This document shows positions 1 to 11,640 of a stretch of 64,000 bases of DNA, one piece after another (within the stretch, counting starts at the first letter, position 1; the number at the start of each line of letters is the position of its first letter). Where the stretch lies: positions 16,662,682 through 16,726,681 of the forward strand of contig NW_020312785.1 of NCBI RefSeq assembly GCF_003265705.1. Direction: 5' to 3'. A program made the position numbers and the translations under genes. Below the pieces are notes generated by a model that saw nothing but the letters and a program-made list of their open reading frames with translations, had not been told where the DNA came from and did no database searches. The DNA is from Callorhinus ursinus. Taxonomy: Eukaryota > Chordata > Mammalia > Carnivora > Otariidae.

Positions 1-139
1 CAACCCTCAGTTTGTTTCCTGAGATTAAGAGTCTCTTATGGTTTGTCTCCCTGTCTGGTTTCATCTTGTTTCATTTCTCCTTCCCTTCCCCTATGATTAT
101 GATCCTCTGTCTTGTTTCTCAAATTCTTCATATCAATGA

Positions 140-3100
140 TATCATATAAACTTATCTTTCTGACTGATGTCTTTCATTTAGGATAATACCCTCTGGTTCC
201 ATCCACGTTGTTGCAAATGGCAAGATTTCATTTTGTTGAGGGCTGCATAATATTCCACTGAATATGTATACCACTACTTCTTTATCCATTTATCTGTTGA
301 TGCACATCTGGGATCTTTCCATAGTTTGGCTATTGTGGACATTGCTGCTATAAACATTGGGGTGCATTTACCACTTCGGATCCCTACATTTGTATCTTTG
401 GGGTAAATACCCAGTAGTGCAATTGTTGGGTCATAGGGAAGCTCTATTTTCAACTTTCTGAGGAACCTCCATACTGTTTTTCAGAGTGGCTGCACCAGAT
501 TGCATTCCCACCAACAGTGAAGAAGGATTCCCCTTTCTGCCCATCCTCACCAACATCTGTTGTTTCCTGACTTGTTAATTTTAGCCATTCTGACTGGTGT
601 GAGGTGGTATCTCATTGAGGTTTTGATTTGAATTTCCCTGATGCTTAGTGATGTTGAGCACTTTTTCATGTGTCTGTTGGCCATTTGGATGTCTTCTTGC
701 AGAAATATCTGTTCATGTCTTCTGACCATTTCTTGATTGGATTATTTGTCCTTTGGGTGTTGAGTTTGATAAGTTCTTCATAGATTTTAGATACTAGCCC
801 TTTATCTGATATGTCATTTGCAAATATCTTCTCCCATTCTTTTGGTTGTCTTTTGGTTTTGTTGACTGTTTCCTTTGCTGTGCAAAAGCTTTTTATCTTG
901 ATGAAGTTCCAATAGTTCATTTTTGCCCTTGCCTCCCTTGCCTTTGGTGATGTGTCTAGGAAGATGTTGCTGTCTGTGTTCTCCTCAAGGATTTTAATGG
1001 ATTCCTGCCTCACATTTAGGTCTTTCATCCATTTTGAGTCTATTTTTGTGTGTGATGTAAGGAAATGGTCCAGTTTCATTTTTCTGCATGTGGCTGTCCA
1101 ATTTTCCCAACACCCTTTGTTGAAGAGACTGTCTTTTTTCCATTGGACATTCTTTCCTGCTCTGTCGAAGACTAGTTGACCATAGAGTTGAGGGTCCATT
1201 TCTGGGCTCTCTATTCTGTTCCATTGATCTATGTGTCTGTTTTTGTGCCAGTACCATACTGTCTTGATGATGACAGCTTTATAATAGAACTGGAACTCCG
1301 GAATTGTGATGCTGCCAGCTTTGCTTTTCTTTTTCAACCTTCCTTTGGCTATTCGGGGTCTCTTCTGGTTCCATACAAATTTGAGGATTATTTGTTCCAT
1401 TTCTTTGAAAAAAGTGGACGGTATTTTGATGGGGATTGCATTGAATGTGTAGATTGTTCTAGGTAGCGTAGACATTTTAACAATATTTGTTCTTCCAATC
1501 CATGAACATGGAACGTTTTGCCATTTCTTTGTGTCTTCCGCAATTTCTTTCATGAGTGTTCCACAGTTTTCTGAGTACATATTCTTTGCCTCTTTGGTTA
1601 GATTTTTCTTAGGTATCTTATCGTTTTTGGTGCAATTGTAAATGGGATCAATTCCTTAATTTCTCTTTCTTCTGTCTTGTTGGTGTATAGAAATGCAACT
1701 GATTTCTGTGCATTGATTTTATATCCTGCCACTTTACTGAATTCCTATATGAGTTCTAGGAGTTTTGGGGTGGAGTCTTTTGGGTTTTCCACATAAAGTA
1801 TCATATCATCTGCAAAAAGTGAGAGTTTCACTTCTTCTTCACCAATTTGGATGCGTTTTATTTTTTTTGTTGTCTGATTGCTGTGGCTAGGACTTCAATT
1901 ATTATGTTGCATAGCAGTGGTGATAGTGGACATCCCTGCCGTGTTCCGGACCTCAGAGGGAAAGATCTCAGGTTTCCCCATTGACTATGATAGTCACTGT
2001 GGGTTTTTCATAGATGGCTTTTATGATATTGAGGTATTTACCTTCTATCCCTACACTGTGAAGAGTTTTGATCAAGAAAGGATGCTGTACTTGGTCAAAT
2101 GCTTTTTCTGCATCTATTGAGAGGATCATATGATTCTTGTTCTTTCTTTCATTAATGTATTGTATCCCATTGACTGATTTGCAGATGTTGAACCAAACTT
2201 GTAGTCCAGGAATAAATCCCATTTGGTTGTGGTGAATAATCTTTCTAATGTACTGTTGGATCCTATTGGCTAGTATTTTGGTGAGAATTTTTCCATCCGT
2301 GTTCATCAGGGATATTGGTCTGTAGTTCTCCTTTTTAATGGGGTCTTTGGTTTTAGGGTCAAGGTAATGCTGCCCTCATAAAATGAGTTTGGAAGTTTTC
2401 CTTCCATTTCTATCTTTTGGAACAGTTTCAGAAGAATAGGTATTAAATCTTCTTTAAATGTTTGGTAGAATTCCCCTGGGAAGCCATCTGACCCTGAGCT
2501 CTTTTTTGTTGGGAGATATTTCATGACTGCTTCAATTTCCTTAGTGGTTATTGTCTGTTCAGGTTTTCTATTTCTTCCTGGTTCAGTTTTGGTAGTTTAT
2601 ACGTCTCTAAGAATGCATCCATTTCTTCCAGATTATCTAATTTGCTGGCATATAGTTGCTCATAATATGTTCTTGTAATTGTTTGTATATCTTTGGTGTT
2701 GGTTGTGATCTCTCCTCTTTCATTCATGATTTTGTTGATTTGGGTCCTTTCTGTTTCCTTTTTGATAAGTCTAGTCAGGGGTTTATCAATCTTATTAATT
2801 CTTTCAAAGAACCAGCTCCTAGTTTCATTGATCTGTTCTAACTGTTCTTTTGGTTTCTATTTCATTGATTTCTGCTCTGATCTTTATTATTTCTCTTCTC
2901 CTTCTGGGTTTAGGCTTTATTTGCTGTTCTTTCTCCAGCTCCTTTAGGTGTGGGGTTAGGTTGTGTATTTGAGACCTTTCTTGTTTCTTGAGAAAGGCTT
3001 GTACTTTCCTCTTAGGACTGCCTTTGCTGCATCCCAAAGATTTTGGACAGTTGTGTTTTCATTTACATTGGTTTCCATGAATTGTTTTAATTCTTCTTTA

Positions 3101-3899
3101 TTTTCCTGTTTGACCCATTCATTTTTTAGTAGGATGCTTTTTATCCTTGATGTATTTGAGTTCTTTCCAACTTTCCCCTCATGATTGGGTTCTAGCTTCA
3201 AACCACTGTGGTCTGAAAATATGCAGGGAATGATCTCTATCTTTTGGTACCAATTGAGACCTGATTTGTGACCCAGCATATCATCTATTCTGGAAAATGT
3301 TTCATGGGCATTAGAGAAGAATGTGTCTTCCTTTGCTTTGGGATGGAATGTTCTGAATATATCTATGAAGTCCATCTGGCCAAGTGTGTCATTTAAAATC
3401 GTTATTTCCTTGTTGATCTTGTGCTTAGATGATCTGTCCATTTCAGTGAGGGGTGTGTTAAAGTCCCCTACTATTATTGTATTATTGTCAATGTTTTTCT
3501 TTGATTTTGTTATTAATTTAATTGTCTTATGTAATTGGCTGCTCCTATGTTAGGGGCATAGATATTTACAATTGTTAGATCTTGTTGGATAGACCCTTTA
3601 AGTATGATGTAGTGTCCTTCCTCATCTCTTATTATAGTCTTTGGTTTAAAATCTAATTTGTCTGATATAAGGATTGCCACCCCAGCTTTCTTTTGGTGTC
3701 CATTAGCATGGTAAATTTTTTTGACCCACTCACTTTCAATCTGGAGGTTTCTCTGGTTTTAAAATGAGTCTCTTGCAGACAGCATATTGATGTGTCTTTT
3801 TTTTTTTTTTATCCAATCTGATGGCCTGTGTCTTTTGATTGGGGCACTTAGCCCATTTACATGCAGGGTAACTTTTGAAAGATATGAATTTAGTGCCAT
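140..3899 (-). pseudogene. L1 ORF2 (endonuclease-reverse transcriptase), broken
   Basis: Degenerate ORF2 of L1-A. The start codon lies at 3899-3897. The apurinic-endonuclease part is still readable at 3441-2956 (phrases such as FSDHSGLKLE). The RT active-site motif FADD is at 1816-1805. The C-terminal region survives as an open stretch from 1580 to 666 (304 codons, [19 protein letters not shown] onward). The frame is interrupted by several stops and shifts, for example between 1968 and 1580 and between 2956 and 2524. In a live element this protein nicks DNA and copies L1 RNA at the target site; this copy cannot make it. The C-terminal boundary is approximate. Confidence 0.9.
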
Positions 3900-3978
3900 T
3901 GTATTGCCTGTAAGGTGACTGTTACTGTATATTGTGTGTTCCTTTCTGGTCTATGTTCCTTTTAGGTTCTGTCTTTGC

Positions 3979-5060
3979 TTCGAGGACCCCTTTCAATATT
4001 TCTCATAGGGCTGGTTTGGTGTTTGCAAATTCTTTTAGTTTTTGTTTGCCCTGGAAGCTTTTTATCTCTCCTTCTATTTTCAATGACAGCCTAGCTGGAT
4101 ACAGTATTCTTGGCTGCATATTTTTCTCATTTAGTGCTCTGAATATATCATTCCAGTCCTTTCTGGCCTGCCAGGTCTCTGTGGATAGGTCTGCTGCCAT
4201 TGTAGGTTATAGACCTCTTGTTCTGAGCTGCTTTCAGGATTTTCTCTTTGTCTCTGAGACTTGTGAGTTTTACTATTAGGTTTTAGCGTGTTGACCTATT
4301 TTTATTACTTTTGAGAGGGTTTCTCTGTGCCTCCTGGATTTTAATGCCTGTTTCCTTCCCCAAATTGGGGAAGTTCTCTGCTATAATTTGCTCCAATATA
4401 CCTTCTGCCCCTCTCTCTCTCTTTCTTCTTCTTCTGCGATCCCAATTATTCTAATGTTGTTTCACTTTATGGTATCACTTATCTCTGGAATTCTCCCCTT
4501 GTGATCCAGGAGTTGTTTATCTCTTTTTCTCAGCTTCTTTATTCTCCATCGTTTGGTCTTCTATATCACTAATTTTCTCTTCTGCCTCATTTATCCTAGT
4601 AGTTTGCACCTCCATTTTTTTTTTTAAAGATTTTATTTATTTTTTTGAGAGAGAGACAATGAGAGACAGAGAGCACAAGAGGGAAGAGGGTCAGAGGGAG
4701 AAGCAGACTCCCCGCTGAGCAGGGAGCCCGATGCGGGACTCAATCCCGGGACTCCAGGATCATGACCTGAGCCGAAGGCAGTCGCTTAACCAACTGAGCC
4801 ACCCAGGCGCCCAGCACCTCCATTTTTGATTACACCTCATTAGTAGCCTTTTTGTTTTGACTTGGTTAGATTTTAGTTCTTTTATTTCTCCAGAAAGGGA
4901 TTCCCTAGTATCTTCCAATCTTTTTTTTCAAGCCCAGCTAATATTGTAATAATTGTGATTCTGAATTCTGGTTCCAACATCTTACTAATGTCTGTATTGA
5001 TTAGGTCTCTGGCAGTCGGTACTGCCTCTTATTCTTTTTTTTTGAGGTGAGTTTTTCCAT
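3979..5060 (-). pseudogene. L1 ORF1 (RNA-binding chaperone), broken by stop and SINE
   Basis: ORF1 slot of L1-A. The ATG is at 5060-5058. The conserved C-terminal RNA-binding domain is readable at 4200-4003 (WQARKDWNDIFRALNEKN, ILYPARLSLKIEG). A premature TGA at 4005-4003 cuts the frame where L1-D has CAA, and the usual terminal stop codon is GAA here. A Can-SINE with its 14-bp TSD splits the coiled-coil half. In active elements ORF1p is a trimeric RNA-binding protein that packages L1 RNA. Confidence 0.85.
4620..4813 (-). mobile_element. Can-SINE inserted in L1-A ORF1
   Basis: The tRNA-Lys-derived head ends in 'gcgccc' near 4812 and the T-run (A-tail of the minus strand) starts at 4620. The copy is flanked by a 14-bp perfect TSD, gcacctccattttt, at 4606-4619 and 4814-4827. 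It inserted after L1-A, so it is the younger element. Confidence 0.95.
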
Positions 5061-5297
5061 CTTGTCATTTTGTCCAGGAGAGAATAGATGAATGAGAGAA
5101 CAAAATTCTAAAAAGGGTAACCACGACCCCTGGAAAAGATACACTAAACAAATCAGAAGAGACCTGAAACCAGGGGGAAAAAAAGGGGAAAAAAAATAAT
5201 GTAATCAGGCTGGTGAATAGAACAGAGCCACACACTGGATTTTGGGTGTATTTTGGTCTGCTAGAAGAAATTGCCTCCCAAATTTCAAAGAAAGAAA

Positions 5298-5345
<48 letters not shown>

Positions 5346-6579
5346 CATACACACACATATACAAAATAAGGATAAATACAATGAAGGGATGGAATATGAC
5401 TGTAAAGATGAAAATTAAAAAAGATTTTCATAAAGGAATTGGTAAGATAAGATGTGGGTTGAAAAAGCAAAGAAGAAAAATGCAACTAAAAAATAGAAAA
5501 AGAAAAAAAATAAAGAATATTTTAAAAATTAACTTCAAAAGACTAAAGAATCCTGGGGAAAAAGCCATGAATTCTATGTGCTGTATTCCTCTAACGCTGG
5601 GGTTTTGCCCTTCTCATTGATCTGTAAACTTGATCTTTGCTGGATGTTCTTGCAGATCTTCTGGGGGAGGGGCCTGTTGCAGTGATTCTCAAATGTCTTT
5701 GCCTGAGGCAGAATTACACCACCCTTGCCAGGGGCCAGGCTAAATAATCTGCTTGGGTTTGCTCTCTGAAGCTTTTGTTCCCTGAAAGCTTTCTGTATAG
5801 CTTTGGAGGACAAGAGTGAAAATGGTGGCCTCCAATCTCTGATCCCAGAGGAGCAGAGAGCTTGGGCTGCCAATCCTCAGTGAACCTCAGAGAAAAGCAG
5901 TCAATTACTCCTGTGTCCCTGGTCTCTAGCCACACTCCATGCTCAACTGGCCTGTGACTGAGCATTTCTATCTCTGGCACACGACCCTGTTTGGAGTCTC
6001 CAAACCCAGCAGATTCCTGCGACGGTCTCCCATGTTGCTTCTCCTGGGGGAGGAAGGGGAGTCTCCCGGGACCTGCCGCAGATCACAGTTTATGGTAACC
6101 CTGAGCTGGGAGCCCATTCCATGGCTCTGTCTTTACACCTGGCTTCCCCGCTCCGATACCTGGGACCTCTGCTGCACTCAGGCATCCCTGGTCTTTCTGT
6201 GACCCTGAGGGTCCTGAGACCACACTGTCCCATGAGGGTTCCACCCCTGCTTAGCCACTGGAGCAACATCTCTCAAAGGAGTAGACTTTTAAAAGTTCTG
6301 ATTTTGTGCTCCATGGCTCTATCACTTGCCAGTGGTGGCTGACAGAGGCTCCCTCCCCCCGTGGTCTGTCTTCCCAAATATCACCTTGGATTCACTTCTC
6401 TGCAGGTCCTGCCTCCCAGAAAGTTGTCACTTTTCTGTTCATAGAATTTGCTGCTATTCTTTTCTTCAATCTCCTGTTGAGTTTGTAGGTGTTCTGAATG
6501 GTTTGATATCTATCTAGCTGAATTCCTGGAACCAGAAGAAATTTAGATCTTCTACTCTGCCATCTTGCGGTTCCTCCTT
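5061..6579 (-). promoter_or_regulatory. L1-A 5'UTR / internal promoter region
   Basis: About 1.5 kb upstream of ORF1, relatively GC-rich towards its 5' end (5900-6579). The outer edge carries 'caagatggc' on the minus strand (6570-6562), the position and core of the YY1-type site at the start of mammalian L1s. It aligns with 40954-42508 of L1-D. A (TA) microsatellite has grown inside it. Promoter function is inferred from the family, not shown. Confidence 0.75.
5301..5360. repeat. (AT)20 microsatellite with (CA/TACA) edge
   Basis: An uninterrupted run of alternating A and T fills 5301-5340, followed by acat/acac units to 5360. It lies within the L1-A 5'UTR at a place where L1-D has only a short 'tacatatata' seed (about 42194-42203). 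Confidence 0.97.
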
Positions 6580-6869
6580 CAAGCAACTTTGTTTATAAAA
6601 ATTTTGCTGACATGCATATAGATTGCAGCAACCAGTGTCTTCCTCAAATTCATCTTGGCATTGGTTTTTGACATAGTGCTAGTGTCTATAGAAATTTAGA
6701 TAATTTCTGAATTTCAATACCGCAAAAGACATGTTCTCACATCTTTACTCTTAACCTATAGATTGATTTTTGAAAAGTTATTGGATTTTTTTTTTTCAAA
6801 TTTACCTGATGGTGTCAATTTTTTACCTTAGAGCCTCCTAGATATCCTAAAGATTACTTAAAAGTGAAA

Positions 6870-7175
6870 TAAAACAGACACAAAAGATAAAATAGGGTTT
6901 GATTCCATTCATATGAAATGTCCAGAATAAACAAATCCATTGAGACAGAAAGTAAATTAGTGGCTGCCTATATGATAGTAGGATGGCCATGGAAGTGATG
7001 GTAGTCACTGCTAATGAGTATGGGTTTCTTTTTGGAGTGACAAAAATGTTCTAAAATTAGATTAGAGTGATAGTTGTGTCATTCTGTGAATAGATTAATA
7101 ATCATTGAATGGTACACCATGAATGAGTCAATTTTATGATACATGAAATTATATATCAATAAAAATATTTCAAGA
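6870..7175 (+). mobile_element. Ancient L1M 3' end
   Basis: The sequence follows the 3' end of old mammalian L1s: 'tgattccattcatatgaaatg', then 'ccagaata', 'gtggctgcc', 'aatgttctaaaattag' and a final 'atatatcaataaa' before an A-rich tail. No coding capacity is visible. It is diverged well beyond the carnivore L1s nearby. Confidence 0.85.
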
Positions 7176-7371
7176 ACAAATGACTCACAGTTGAAATTTC
7201 CAATTGTATTACTACATATTTATGTTTCTATTAATGTGAGTAATAATTGCTACTGTGTGGTTTGTTGTTTCTTTATACATTGATTTGATGTTACTACTAA
7301 TTGAAATGAATTTTACAATGTACAATACTATCAAACATGTAATTGCTACTTCTAAGCTTCTAATTATTCTT

Positions 7372-7570
7372 TTTTTTTTTTTAAGATTTTATTTATTTAT
7401 TTGACAGAGAGAGAGACAGCGAGAGCAGGAACACAAGCAGGGGGAGTGGGAGAGGGAGAAACAGGCTTCCCGCAGAGCAGGGAGCCCGATGTGGGACTCA
7501 ATCCCAGGACCCTGGGATCATGACCTGAGCCGAAGGCAGACGCTTAACGACTGAGCCACCCAGGCGCCCG
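7372..7570 (-). mobile_element. Can-SINE
   Basis: Full-length copy flanked by an 18-bp perfect TSD, aagcttctaattattctt, at 7354-7371 and 7571-7588. The perfect TSD and consensus-like body suggest a fairly recent insertion. Confidence 0.97.
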
Positions 7571-7588
7571 AAGCTTCTAATTATTCTT

Positions 7589-9786
7589 AAACTATAAATA
7601 AGTCAGTTTGCCCTAAAACTTATTTAAATCATTTAAAGCTGAGATTAATTATGTGAAATAAACACTAAGACTTTATTTGCTTTAATTTAATGTAATATTT
7701 AATTACTAAATTTTCATTCTTTGCTATATATCAAGAAAATGATGAAGCATTGGTTTAGTATATTTCATGTGACACATATTATCACATAAGTTATCTTAAC
7801 TTATCAAAATGTGAGCTTCTTAATGAAAAATTTGCCTTTGTACATCTGTTTATTGCCAACATGTATAATAGAGTCTATCACAAAATGTTACACTATATGT
7901 TAACTAAATGGGATTCAAATAAAAACTTAAAACAACAAAAAAAATGTGTATAACTGTTTAATGACTGATAGTTTATTCTTTATACCAGGTATCTCTATTA
8001 GTTTCCTAGAATAACTGTATAAATGACTATATTTTTATTTTTCCTAGGCATTTTCAGGTTTAAGTCACATTTAGAATTCACTTAAATTATATTCAAATAA
8101 AGTTTGAGAGAGTACAAAAACAAAGTCAGGCTTGTTATTTAGTGGGAAAAGGAAGGGGAAAAGATACATCCTCCATTTGAAAACATGTTTTTGGCACCCA
8201 GATGAACTGTGCTGATGGTGCTGCTTGGTGCTGAGGACTAATGGGGGAAGGGGTGAGTTTGCTGTGAAGTCTATCAGGCAATCGTAAGCAAAGTACAGAC
8301 ATATTTTCCCATTCAGGTGTTTGTCAACTACGAAGTTGAAGTATACTTTTGTTTCCTATGTCCTATTTCCTTTGAAATTTTTTAGTAAAGCAAGCACTGG
8401 AGTTGCCAAAAGTTGAAAGACCTTTGTTACATCTCGGGCATCAAAGGGAGTGGGGTTTTCCTCAGTGCTTGCAGCCCTGACAGCTATGGCCCCAGTGAAT
8501 CCAGTTTTCACAGTGAAGAAGAAGCCAATTCACATTTAAAATGTTGTATTTTACCACTCAATACCCTGTCAGTAAGTCTTCAATATTCCTTTTTCATTTC
8601 CCTTTTCTTTTTCTTATTCCCATAATATTGTGATGGTCATGAAAAAATCAGATATTTCTTTTACTTTCACACTGATGTTTTATATCTCCATTAAAATTTA
8701 CTTATAATTTGTCATAATCAGATACTCATTAAGTCCTCTGGTGTCATTCATTTCTATTTTTTAGTGCGCGCTAATGCAGAGGCTGCATTGGAACAAGAGA
8801 AACACAATTACCAAAGCAAATGCATAAAATTAAATATAGATCTTTGCAAAGACTACATTGTATTCATATACCAAAAATTATTTCCTTATTTTCTTAAAGC
8901 AATAATTTTATAGTGTTATTATTGCTATGAAAACATTTGGTGCAAACCAATAATTATCTCTTAAATCTTCAGCATAGGAAAAAGTATGGCTTCTCCATTT
9001 GAAGTGGAGAAGGAAGACTGTATTTTTGTTTTTTTCTTTCCTGGAGGTACTTATTGGAAAAAAAAAAAGATGGAGAATATTCTTTCCAGGGGTGGGTGGG
9101 TGGGGAGGGTGCAATTCTCCATAGTGTTTCTGTATAGGACAGAATTGTTCAAGATTATCTTTTCAAGGATATTTGTAAAGCAAAAGCCTTGGAAGAGAAA
9201 GACTTGTTTGTAAAGTAAACACCTTTTAAGATAGTGGGGGTAGAGGGCAGAATTATTTCCTAACTAAGATGATAAAGACAATGTCTGCCACAGGGTCAAA
9301 GTTTGGTAGGTTTGTTTGAAGTCGCCTTTATAAAACTGGGGATTTCCTAAGCTGAGGATCCTTTAGCTATGACACAAACCCATTGAGTCCTACATCTACC
9401 TGTGCCCACCTCTGCACCTTCCCCATGGGATTTGTGGGGCAAGAGGAGCTAAAGCAAACCTGAAGCTAATACAGCTGCTATCCTATGATTTATAATGTTC
9501 TTCGTTGCTGACTGAGGAGTCCCATGTCTTCTGCCAGTATCTATAAAATTGTGATAGCCTAACTTGTTAGTTTACAAGTAGGGTAAATCTCAGACCCTTC
9601 TTGACAGTTTTGGAGATGATTGGATGATATGATGCTGATGGAGACATGGTTTTCTAAGAGGAAAGTAAAAGGGTGCTATGTGGCCAGAATAAAAGATATA
9701 AGATCAATCCCCAGGTCTCCAATGCTCTCAAGTTGTGGGCAAGAGTAAGTGTGGGTGGTTAAGGCCATTTCCCATTGTCTCAACTT
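7589..9786. other. Unique AT-rich stretch; possible L2 tail at 7805-7920
   Basis: No gene seen. 7805-7920 weakly resembles the 3' end of an L2 element on the plus strand ('gtgagcttcttaatg' then 'tctgtttattgcc'). A 70-codon open frame at 8413-8625 runs past a donor-like 'cagtaagt' at 8569-8576, but its length is unremarkable. Nothing else is recognised. Confidence 0.5.
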
Positions 9787-9987
9787 TTTTTTTTTTTTTA
9801 GATTTTATTTATTTATTTGAGAGAGAGAAAGAGAATATGAGCAGGGGGAGGCATAGAGGGAGAGGGACAAGTAGACCCTGAGCTGAGCACAGAGCCCAAC
9901 ACGGGGCTTGATCCCAGTACCCTGAGATCATGACCTGAGCTAAAACCAAGAGTCAGTTGCTTAACCAATGGAGCCAACCAGGTACCC
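9787..9987 (-). mobile_element. Older Can-SINE
   Basis: The head reads 'accaaccaggtaccct', so it has several changes from the usual motif, and the body has the 'ctaaaaccaagagtcag' variant typical of older subfamilies. T-run at 9786-9799. The flanks 'ccattgtct' and 'ccacaatgtcc' could be a decayed TSD. Confidence 0.9.
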
Positions 9988-10599
9988 TCCACCCACAATG
10001 TCCTAGCTTTTAATGATGGTGAGGGGTGGGAAGTAAGCTTGAAATAAGTCACCCAAATGGGTCTTTTGCTTGATGTTTACCCCTAGGGGCAGAAGTTAGG
10101 TGAGCCAAGGTGTCCTAACACTGGTACACAGGGCTCTGGGAACCTGTAAACTGTGGAAGTGTGATTGAGTCATCTGTCCACGTGAAATGGAAAGTAAAAG
10201 GGACATACTTCCTCTCTATGCCCCCTGATCTCTTGTTCCCCCTCTCAGCTGCTATAAGAAAAAAAGCTGAATATTCTGGAGTAGTATTTTGTGAAATACT
10301 TTGGGAGAAAGAGGGATTCAAACTTTGGCTCTATTAAATGCAAGTGGCCAAATCTCCATCTTACCCAGATTTTTGTGAGAAGGGGCACACTGGATTCAAC
10401 TGATGGGATTTGTCATGGTTCACAGTAGGAAGAGGAAGCTAACATGACCTTAACGTGAGGCTTTTGTACCAATTCACTGCACCATTTTTGTTGTTTCTAT
10501 GCCTGAATGTACAGTAGGAATTTATGGGTTGCTTGAACTTCATCCCACAAGTGCCAGGCTATCAACCTGATCAAGGAAGAACTTCAGATAGAGGAAGAC
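9988..10599. other. Unique stretch upstream of pol remnant
   Basis: No gene or repeat recognised. It may belong to the same decayed provirus as the downstream pol remnant, but no motif supports that. Confidence 0.4.
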
Positions 10600-11460
10600 C
10601 AGTGAGACAAACTTTCCTGTCATTTATCAGCCTTGAGTGGATCAGGATTCATCATGAGGGTCTTTACCATTTGATGTCCAATGCTTTCATCATGCAGATG
10701 ATGTCCTGTTGGTTGGCAAGTCAAAAGCAGTAGCAACTGTCCAAACAGTAATGTTATCACACCTCTGTCATCAGGGGTAGCTGATAAAAATGAACACTTG
10801 ATAAGTACCAAGGTTTTGGGGGACTATATGGGTAAATTCATGATTACTCATGTAGCAGTCAAGGAAAAATTGCTGTCTCATCAGACTCCTGCCACCAAAA
10901 AGGAGACCTAACCCTAACATGGGTCTATAGGGACTCAATAATTAACTGGATAGGGTATGAAAGGCCCCTAAGACAGATATGGCATATTCAAAAATACAAC
11001 TGCCTGGCCCCAGCTGAATCTTGGTTTTACATGAAAAAACTGGCAGCTATCTTTTGGTTTTATAGGGACTTTATGTCTCACTGTACCTCTTAAAGCAAAA
11101 CTACTCACTCACTACAATCCATGCTTGACAGAGCTTCCCCTAATTGCCTGGGTCTGGTTGACTGATGGTTCAACCAAGCAGAAACCAGATGTCTATGAAG
11201 ATGCTAGAGCTGTTTAACCTCAGTTTCGGCTCTGCAGAATCAAAATAGGGTGAGTTTGTTCTGTTTCAAAAATGGAACTCTGACTCTTATTCTTTTGCCA
11301 ATGTCCTAGATATTTGGCTTGTCACATGGAAAACTACAGAATACTAGATTAAAAGTCACTCCTCTTTGGGGTCATCAACTGTGGAAACAGATTACAGTTG
11401 GTGACTGAACTATCTGGCTAACTCATGTAGATTCCCACGAAGAGGGGCCCATTTTCTGAT
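10600..11460 (+). pseudogene. Endogenous retrovirus pol remnant (RT to RNase H), heavily broken
   Basis: Pieces of a retroviral polymerase appear in the expected order but in shifting frames. RT fingers/palm text begins near 10605 (RQTF...LEWI). The RT catalytic box reads HHADDVLLVG with HADD at 10691-10702, in a different frame. The RT connection follows (VKEKLLS...TPATKKE, 10858 onward). RNase H starts with TDGS at 11161-11172, continues with a DSYSFANV box at 11282 and ends with THVDSH at 11421-11438. These blocks occupy all three forward frames and stops lie between them. ERV class cannot be fixed; the layout fits a mammalian class I type. No LTR is visible beside it. Confidence 0.75.
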
Positions 11461-11504
11461 AAGATTCACTGTAATCAAACTGTTAATTGAGTCTGACTCT
11501 AATA

Positions 11505-11640
11505 ACAGTAAAAATAACATCTGTTCCATAGAGTTATTTGAGGATCAAATGGGATTATATGCATAAAAGATTTTGAACAGTTTCTGGGATATCATTAGTC
11601 CATGTAAGTGTTAGCTCTTCTTAGCATTATCATTAGATTT
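11505..11640 (+). mobile_element. MIR fragment (3' half)
   Basis: The sequence keeps the MIR tail order: 'ataacagtaaaaataac', then 'tttgaggatcaaatggg', then 'cagtttctgggatat' and a 'ttagcattatcat' end. Old tRNA-derived SINE, diverged. Confidence 0.65.

Larger units (their letters stand above)
1..6579 (-). mobile_element. LINE-1 (L1-A), near full length, 3' end beyond window
   Basis: Carnivore L1 in antisense orientation. Read on the minus strand it has a 5'UTR beginning with a 'caagatggcag' start motif near 6570, an ORF1 slot (5060-3979), an ORF2 slot (3899 to about 140) and part of the 3'UTR running off the left edge. It matches L1-D at 40954 segment for segment. Many stops and frameshifts break both ORFs, and a Can-SINE sits inside ORF1, so it is a dead copy. 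The 3'UTR keeps a purine-rich segment ('gggagacaaaccataagag' on the minus strand) that L1-B and L1-D lack. The TSD cannot be checked because the 3' end lies outside the window. Confidence 0.95.

Noticed and set aside
4749..4813. tRNA gene calls from tRNA-like boxes
   Set aside because: The A- and B-box-like motifs here and in all other SINEs are the tRNA-Lys-derived heads of Can-SINEs, not tRNA genes.
5285..5485. Tyr/Ile repeat peptides
   Set aside because: Translation of the (AT)n microsatellite in the L1-A 5'UTR.
8413..8625. Possible exon ending at a donor-like cagtaagt
   Set aside because: No acceptor, domain or conserved reading frame can be argued from sequence alone.
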